Source of the DNA: a virus
Virus record (IMG/VR): IMGVR_UViG_3300032286_000586
Location: 1 to 24,845 of that record
Strand: one strand, 5' to 3'
Length of the DNA: 24,845 bases
A program made the position numbers and the translations under genes. The notes below the pieces were generated by a model. That model did not search any database. It was not told where the DNA came from and saw only the letters and a program-made list of their open reading frames with translations. Of the stretch, positions 20,696 through 24,845 are shown piece by piece. Position 1 is the stretch's first letter; each line of letters starts with the position of its first letter.

Positions 20696-21145
20696 TCAGC
20701 CCTCGTAAATAGCACTGTTAGCACCGTGTTCTGCACATTCAACTCTAACGCAATAACACCGACCTTTGGATTCTTTACGTATCAATCGATCTGCAAAATT
20801 AAAAGCATGCTCAGCAAACTTCTCTGCACCTACACCATCAAAGATCCTGGTTTCTGCCAAACCTAATGTTTCTAGTTCTTGGAACTTGGCCAAGTGTGGA
20901 TCAGAACGATCTAGAGCCAGCTTGTGATCAAAGCTGTCTTCAAGCCAGGCTTTGAGCTTTTTAAGACCACCAAAGTCCACTGCCCAATTTTTATCATCTA
21001 GGTGATCACACCCAAATGTAAATGTGAACGCTAAACTGTAACCGTGTAGCAGGTGACAATGTGAATGATCAGCATTGGGTTGACGGAACACCGCACTCAA
21101 TCCAATATTATGACCGTAATGTTTTGTTGAATAATACTTTGCCAT
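20696..21145 (-). CDS. queD: 6-carboxytetrahydropterin synthase-like (QueD, atypical subfamily)
   Basis: A 149-residue member of the 6-pyruvoyltetrahydropterin synthase family that converts dihydroneopterin triphosphate to 6-carboxytetrahydropterin, the second step to preQ0. Landmarks are HCHLLHGYSLAFTF, WAVDFGGLKKLKAWLE, FDHKLAL and ECAEHGANSA. Two of the three usual zinc histidines are replaced: AVFRQ stands where xxAAHxL is normal, and HGY where HGH is normal. This FRQ/HGY form is found in a phage and alphaproteobacterial branch, as I recall. AGGAGA and a sigma70 promoter precede the ATG. FolE, the first enzyme, is 3.4 kb upstream and QueE 5 kb downstream. Confidence 0.88.
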   Translation of the reverse strand: MAKYYSTKHYGHNIGLSAVFRQPNADHSHCHLLHGYSLAFTFTFGCDHLDDKNWAVDFGGLKKLKAWLEDSFDHKLALDRSDPHLAKFQELETLGLAETRIFDGVGAEKFAEHAFNFADRLIRKESKGRCYCVRVECAEHGANSAIYEG

Positions 21146-21164
21146 TCTTATTCTCCTATGTTAG

Positions 21165-21193
21165 ATTATAGCATAGGCGGCAGAGTTTGTAAA
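21165..21193 (-). promoter_or_regulatory. Sigma70 promoter of queD
   Basis: TTTACA (21193-21188), 17-base spacer, TATAAT (21170-21165); predicted start near 21158, leaving a short leader with AGGAGA before the ATG at 21145. Confidence 0.82.
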
Positions 21194-21229
21194 GCGGGAT
21201 GACGCCGTAAGGCCGCTTGAAGCTACTAT

Positions 21230-21388
21230 TTACTTTTGTTCTTGGGGCGACTCAGGTTTTGTTGGAGGCATTACTCGATCAATAGCCGGATTAACATATG
21301 GCTCTACTACGGTTTTTTGAGCGGTGCCCCAACCGATTGCACTGAAGAAGCCAATCACTATCCAGGTGCCAATCAATTCAAGGATCAT
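21230..21388 (-). CDS. Small membrane protein (52 aa)
   Basis: A short gene whose ATG overlaps the HIT stop as ATGA. The product starts MILELIGTWIVIGFFSAIGWG, one hydrophobic helix, continues TAQKTVVEPYVNP and ends with a Pro/Gln/Lys-rich tail (PPTKPESPQEQK). Similar small 'IGTW' membrane proteins are, as I recall, common in T4-like cyanophages, with no known function. The tight coupling and a coding-like composition support it as real. Confidence 0.72.
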   Translation of the reverse strand: MILELIGTWIVIGFFSAIGWGTAQKTVVEPYVNPAIDRVMPPTKPESPQEQK

Positions 21389-21753
21389 TTTTTATAGTTG
21401 CCCTTGCCTGGTATTGTATTTCTTACACCGCCTACTGGATCCTCAACATCACCTGCCTTGCGTGGTATAAGATGGATGTGTGGATACATGACAGTTTGTC
21501 CAGCGACTGTACCGCTATTGTAACCAATGTTGAACCCATCGCACTCTCCTTCTGCAACCATATGATTGCCATCTGCTAGGGCATCTTCAAACGCTTGCAC
21601 AATCCAATTGGGATTGTCATCTTTGGGCACATATAATCTATGCCCTGGAGTACATGGATACCGGTCTAAATATACTGCAACCAAGGGACGATCTTTTATC
21701 TGGTTGTCCCAGGGTGCTACGCCTGCTTGTTGTGCGTCTAGTAGTGTTGTCAT
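21385..21753 (-). CDS. HIT-family (histidine triad) nucleotide hydrolase
   Basis: A 122-residue histidine-triad protein. The active site reads QTVMYPHIHLIPR (His92, His94): the first triad His is Tyr, while the central nucleophile His and the third are kept. HIT proteins hydrolyse nucleoside phosphoramidates or dinucleoside polyphosphates. Other family features are RYPCTPGHRLYVPK and the final GGVRNTIPGKGNYK, a tail typical of HIT proteins in phages and bacteria. It starts one base after the lipoprotein stop (TAA-T-ATG) without a strong ribosome site and is probably translated by coupling. Confidence 0.85.
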   Translation of the reverse strand: MTTLLDAQQAGVAPWDNQIKDRPLVAVYLDRYPCTPGHRLYVPKDDNPNWIVQAFEDALADGNHMVAEGECDGFNIGYNSGTVAGQTVMYPHIHLIPRKAGDVEDPVGGVRNTIPGKGNYKK

Positions 21754-21754
21754 A

Positions 21755-24196
21755 TTAGTCTATCCAAAATCTAAGTTCTGTCATTGCTCGATATTGTCCA
21801 TCGGTTGTGCTCATAGCACTTAATCTTAACTGTGTTTGTTTAGTCAACTGATTGGTATAAAGTGCCCGCACATAACCGGTAGTTTGATTCTGTACTGCCA
21901 GTGTTTTGTTAGTGTACATGATATTACCTGTATTGTCAACACTGGTAGGCAATTTAGCTTCCACTGATCCTGACAGTACCACAGGTTTGATACCGGCATA
22001 AAATCCTAAATTGCCTTCACGTTGTACATCGCCGAATCTGTATCCAGTTTCAGCCCATGCACCCCACATGTTGTTGACCTTGGTAATCAAACCTGGATTG
22101 ATGTTGGTAGTTACATTCATCAAGCTGGCCTGTGCGCTGAATCCGCTATTACGATAAGTGACCACATTGTCCATGATCCCTGAACCAGTAACTTCTCCCC
22201 AAGCACCGCCAAACGCAATCCACGGATTGGTATTTAAATAGGTGTATTGCGCACCAATACTCCATTTACCATAACTGTAAATCTTAGGTACGCCTATGGT
22301 ATATTGTGTAGGCTTGTTTAACGCACTGATATTATTGGCATCTCTTCCAGCATAGTCAGTACCCATACGCATACCGTTGACAGTGGTCAATTGACCATTG
22401 ACCAAATACTCCGCATGACTAGTCAACTCGTATTGATCGTTGTGTTCTGTGTTGTAACCAAACGCATTGATTCTGCTTACGGCCATTGGAGTCAAGTTTA
22501 GGTTGTAACTACGGCCTGCCATGTCCATGGCCACCACCGATCCGTCACCAAGATTAACGCCGGCTATGAATCCATTTATAGCCTTGTATCCACCCGCAGT
22601 AGGCAAACTCAAATCACCAATGGGTTTAAATATGGAGTCTTCCTCAATGATGCCCACACCGTTTATGTACGAAGCTACAGTACGGGCCAAAGCATCGTTG
22701 GCCTGTGGCACAGTCATGTAGGGCCATTTTTTCAACATTAAATTCACGGCTGTTTGTGCTGTGGTTACGCTCTGGCTACCTAGGGCACTGATATACACTG
22801 CTAACTGTCGATCCGATCCATTCATATAACTCACGGCCGAAACCAAGTACATCTTGCCGTCGGGGCCCTTGACCACGTTCACAGTATGATTGTTTGCATC
22901 GCCACCAGCTGACGCTTTGACCTGCGCCAGATAATCACTCAATATCGTTGCATAAGTAGCCACGTACTTGCCATCGGCACTTTTTAACAAAAACTGACTG
23001 CTGGTACCCGAATTGTCGCCGCCTGATACCAGGATATCGGTTAGGCCGTCACCGTTAAGGTCCAAGAATTTGGGTTGATAGGTAGTGCGAGTATTGGTGT
23101 TGTATCCAACCAGGATTGAGTCAGTTACATCAGTAAATGACCCAGAGCCGTTGTTTTTTAGGAATTGTATTTCACTGTAGTTGTTATTGACACCAGGTGC
23201 TGTAATGCCAGGTTGGCTGAATACAATAGCATCCATGACCGAGTCACTATTGAAATCATGTGCAGCTACTCGGACATTATGACTGTCGGTAATTCCTAAT
23301 GCCGCCCATTTTGGCAAGTTAAATCTGGATGTGGGCAACACCGCAAGCTCATTGAAACTAAGATTGTTACTGCTATCAATACTCCAACTCCACAATTTTT
23401 GTACGGTACCACCGGCTGACCAGTTGTCTGTGGTAATAAAAGTACTGGAGCCGTTGTTCAAAAAGTCTGCCACTGCAATACTGCTACCGCTTAGTTGTGT
23501 ACCTGACGTAGCTGTGTAGGTTCGAAAACTGCTGACTCGATCGTTAATGGCTAGAGTGCTGTTTCGAGCATTGGCATCCAGGATCACAATATCTTTGTAG
23601 CCATCGCCATTAATGTCGGCTATAGCTGAATCATGGGCACTGACATTGGCCGCAATAGCTTGTCTAGTAAAACTGGTTCCATTGTTGATCCATACATAGG
23701 CTGGCCCATTGTCGGTAAGACTCCAGTCTGTGTAGGGTGCGGTAAACATGTCAGTACGACCAGACTTGAAGAAGTCTGCAAATTTTACGGCGTTGGTACC
23801 TAAGATGATGTTGCTGTCGCCGGTGAACCATTGCGCTGTTTTGTCTACCAAGGTACCGTTAGACCAACTGAACATACTAATCCTGGTGCTGGCCCAATCC
23901 GTGGCAGAGGATTGTGCTGTAGATGCTCCAGCAATGATTACATCTTCACCGGATCCTGATATGTTAGCCACATAGGTATCACCAACAAAATAAGTGTATT
24001 TGTTGTTGACTAAGGGATCAACTGTGCCTACCCTGACAGGTGTGGAATACGGAACTTCGGTTCTAAGGTACGAGTTACCAGATGAATACGGGCTACCGCC
24101 ACCACCACCACCACCGCCGCCACCACAGGCTTGTAGTAATACAGTAGCGGCCGCTGCGGCTATAGCAGTCCTATTAAATGCCTGTACCTTGCGCAT
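21755..24196 (-). CDS. Large FG-GAP/VCBS-repeat lipoprotein with probable C-terminal beta-barrel
   Basis: An 813-residue secreted protein. The signal peptide ends in the lipobox LLQAC (Cys24), followed by ten Gly residues as a flexible linker. Residues about 80-450 hold FG-GAP/VCBS calcium loops: DINGDGYKDIVIL, DFNSDSVMDAIVF and LDLNGDGLTDILVSGG, the pattern of a beta-propeller. The last 250 or so residues (from GGYKAINGFIAGVNLGDGS on) alternate polar and aromatic residues and end in a strand, MTELRFWID, like the barrel found at the end of some S8-type and other autotransporter-like proteins. GGAG and a sigma70 promoter precede the ATG. Likely displayed on the host outer membrane; superinfection exclusion or surface binding are guesses. 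Confidence 0.82.
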   Translation of the reverse strand: MRKVQAFNRTAIAAAAATVLLQACGGGGGGGGGGSPYSSGNSYLRTEVPYSTPVRVGTVDPLVNNKYTYFVGDTYVANISGSGEDVIIAGASTAQSSATDWASTRISMFSWSNGTLVDKTAQWFTGDSNIILGTNAVKFADFFKSGRTDMFTAPYTDWSLTDNGPAYVWINNGTSFTRQAIAANVSAHDSAIADINGDGYKDIVILDANARNSTLAINDRVSSFRTYTATSGTQLSGSSIAVADFLNNGSSTFITTDNWSAGGTVQKLWSWSIDSSNNLSFNELAVLPTSRFNLPKWAALGITDSHNVRVAAHDFNSDSVMDAIVFSQPGITAPGVNNNYSEIQFLKNNGSGSFTDVTDSILVGYNTNTRTTYQPKFLDLNGDGLTDILVSGGDNSGTSSQFLLKSADGKYVATYATILSDYLAQVKASAGGDANNHTVNVVKGPDGKMYLVSAVSYMNGSDRQLAVYISALGSQSVTTAQTAVNLMLKKWPYMTVPQANDALARTVASYINGVGIIEEDSIFKPIGDLSLPTAGGYKAINGFIAGVNLGDGSVVAMDMAGRSYNLNLTPMAVSRINAFGYNTEHNDQYELTSHAEYLVNGQLTTVNGMRMGTDYAGRDANNISALNKPTQYTIGVPKIYSYGKWSIGAQYTYLNTNPWIAFGGAWGEVTGSGIMDNVVTYRNSGFSAQASLMNVTTNINPGLITKVNNMWGAWAETGYRFGDVQREGNLGFYAGIKPVVLSGSVEAKLPTSVDNTGNIMYTNKTLAVQNQTTGYVRALYTNQLTKQTQLRLSAMSTTDGQYRAMTELRFWID

Positions 24197-24226
24197 GCTG
24201 GCTCCAAAAATTTACGATATGCTACT

Positions 24227-24255
24227 ATTATAGCTTATTGTTCTTTTTGAGTCAA
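24227..24255 (-). promoter_or_regulatory. Sigma70 promoter of the large lipoprotein gene
   Basis: TTGACT (24255-24250), 17-base spacer, TATAAT (24232-24227), with a leader of about 25 bases carrying GGAG before the ATG at 24196. The gap 24197-24288 holds nothing else. Confidence 0.87.
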
Positions 24256-24288
24256 ACTGTTAGGTGTGGGTTTTTTACAACAAAGTTA

Positions 24289-24513
24289 TTAGGCTCTTTG
24301 TCCTCGTAACCACTCATCGACTCTTTGTTCGGCTTCGGTTTGGCTGATAGCAGGAACGGTAATTTCTACCTGCTCACCCATGACATGGTTAAGTGTGTAA
24401 GGAATTGGCGCACCGCAGAATACAATATCTTCCATGTCGCGGAATACTGCAAACTCTTGTAGATTTTTTGCTCGATCTATTGCCTCTGCGGCTAACACGT
24501 TGATATTTTTCAT
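24289..24513 (-). CDS. Small hypothetical protein (74 aa)
   Basis: A 74-residue acidic protein (NVLAAEAIDRAKNLQEFAVF, then MGEQVEITVPAISQTEAEQRVDEWLRGQRA) with an alpha-beta-beta-alpha look and no membrane helix. The ATG overlaps the FolE stop as ATGA, so it is co-translated with FolE. I do not recognise a family; whether it has a role in the pterin pathway is not known. Confidence 0.68.
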   Translation of the reverse strand: MKNINVLAAEAIDRAKNLQEFAVFRDMEDIVFCGAPIPYTLNHVMGEQVEITVPAISQTEAEQRVDEWLRGQRA

Positions 24514-24845
24514 CTTGGAGCAAACTCCTGTTGTAGTTTGATATTGTCCATGAACTCTTTTTTAGTTCCGGCATCTGTTAAAAAAGCACCTTTTAATACT
24601 GTGGTCTGTGTCAGACTGCTATGAGCCATAATGCCACGATTCTCGCAACAACCGTGTGTGGCCTGTATGTAAACAGCCACGTTCTCTGATTCAGTAGCCC
24701 GCATTATTTCTCTTGCGATGTCGTTACATAGTTCTTCTTGAAGTGTGCCACGACGACTACACCACTGAGCGATCCTAGTATATTTAGACAGGCCAATAAG
24801 TTTATTTGCGGCGATGATTCCGATGTAAGCAACACCAGACACAGG
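24510..24845 (-). CDS. folE: GTP cyclohydrolase I (FolE), C-terminal part, cut by the window end
   Basis: The C-terminal 112 residues of a FolE-type enzyme; the frame continues out of the window, so the GTG at 24842 is internal. VAYIGIIAANKLIGLSKYTRI matches the FolE core (AHVxYxPxxxVIGLSK), and the zinc/active-site segment is HGCCENRGIM, matching HxCMxxRG, followed by SLTQTTVLKGAF. FolE converts GTP to dihydroneopterin triphosphate, the entry to both folate and 7-deazaguanine pathways. With queD and queE downstream, deazaguanine synthesis is the likely purpose. The N-terminal Cys/His zinc ligands lie outside the window. Confidence 0.92.
   Translation of the reverse strand, partial: PVSGVAYIGIIAANKLIGLSKYTRIAQWCSRRGTLQEELCNDIAREIMRATESENVAVYIQATHGCCENRGIMAHSSLTQTTVLKGAFLTDAGTKKEFMDNIKLQQEFAPR

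Noticed and set aside
21190-21220. AAGCGG...CCGCTT inverted repeat as a terminator before queD
   Set aside because: The stem is only 6 bp with a 15-base loop and no T-run; it overlaps the -35 box of the queD promoter.
1-24845. CRISPR array, insertion sequence or integrase/attachment site
   Set aside because: No regularly spaced direct repeats, no transposase or integrase gene and no duplication of the tRNA or tmRNA 3' end were seen.

Overview
The window looks like a piece of a large, T4-like (myovirus-type) phage genome, probably infecting a betaproteobacterium. It is not typical bacterial chromosome. The evidence is: almost all genes lie on the minus strand; ATGA or TAATG stop/start overlaps are frequent; many small genes are of the kind common in T4-like (cyano)phages; there is a phage-type 5'-3' exonuclease/RNase H, a MazG-like hydrolase, a tRNA and a tmRNA. 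The host guess rests on the permuted (two-piece) tmRNA with an ANDEQFALAA tag, on two Bug/TTT-type solute receptors (a family expanded in Betaproteobacteria) and on a TorF-like porin. No terminase, capsid or tail gene is present, so the phage assignment is inferred from gene content and style.

Layout, left to right. (1) 1-2.5 kb: a partial ParB-like protein on the plus strand converges on a minus-strand pair, an asparagine synthetase and a 2-oxoglutarate/Fe(II) oxygenase. (2) 2.5-6.9 kb: an envelope and uptake island with a TorF-like porin, the permuted ssrA with its own promoter and terminator, a small unknown gene, and three solute-binding proteins without permeases. Two of these are TTT/Bug receptors with signal peptides. 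The third is TRAP/DctP-like, has no signal peptide and is split in two at an ATGA junction. (3) 6.9-8.2 kb: a PP-loop ATPase gene just downstream of a tRNA-Ile2(CAU) with a consensus promoter. (4) 8.2-11.1 kb: small phage genes, the MazG-like gene and the exonuclease. (5) 11.1-12.9 kb: two tandem paralogous SGNH-like hydrolases and a TagD/RfaE-type nucleotidyltransferase. (6) 12.9-20.7 kb: a sugar-nucleotide and glycan cassette (UDP-sugar dehydrogenase, GDP-mannose dehydratase, FdtA-like cupin, C-methyltransferase, WbuC-like cupin, SDR, glycosyltransferase) with QueE and a phosphoribosyltransferase inserted in it. (7) 20.7-24.8 kb: QueD, a 52-residue membrane protein, a HIT protein, an 813-residue lipoprotein with FG-GAP repeats and a probable C-terminal beta-barrel, a small unknown gene and the end of FolE.

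How the genes may work together. FolE, QueD and QueE are the first three steps from GTP towards 7-deazaguanine (preQ0), used for tRNA queuosine or for phage DNA modification. QueC and any transglycosylase are not in the window. The sugar genes probably remodel host surface glycans or decorate virions. The porin, lipoprotein and receptors suggest that the phage changes the host envelope and nutrient uptake. Six sigma70-type promoters with near-consensus -35 and -10 boxes are visible on the minus strand; two of them place the start of transcription at the ATG of the gene (leaderless mRNA). T4-late-like TATAAATA elements lie before a few other genes. No stretch longer than 300 bases lacks a gene; the longest non-protein stretch (about 3307-3759) holds the tmRNA and regulatory hairpins.
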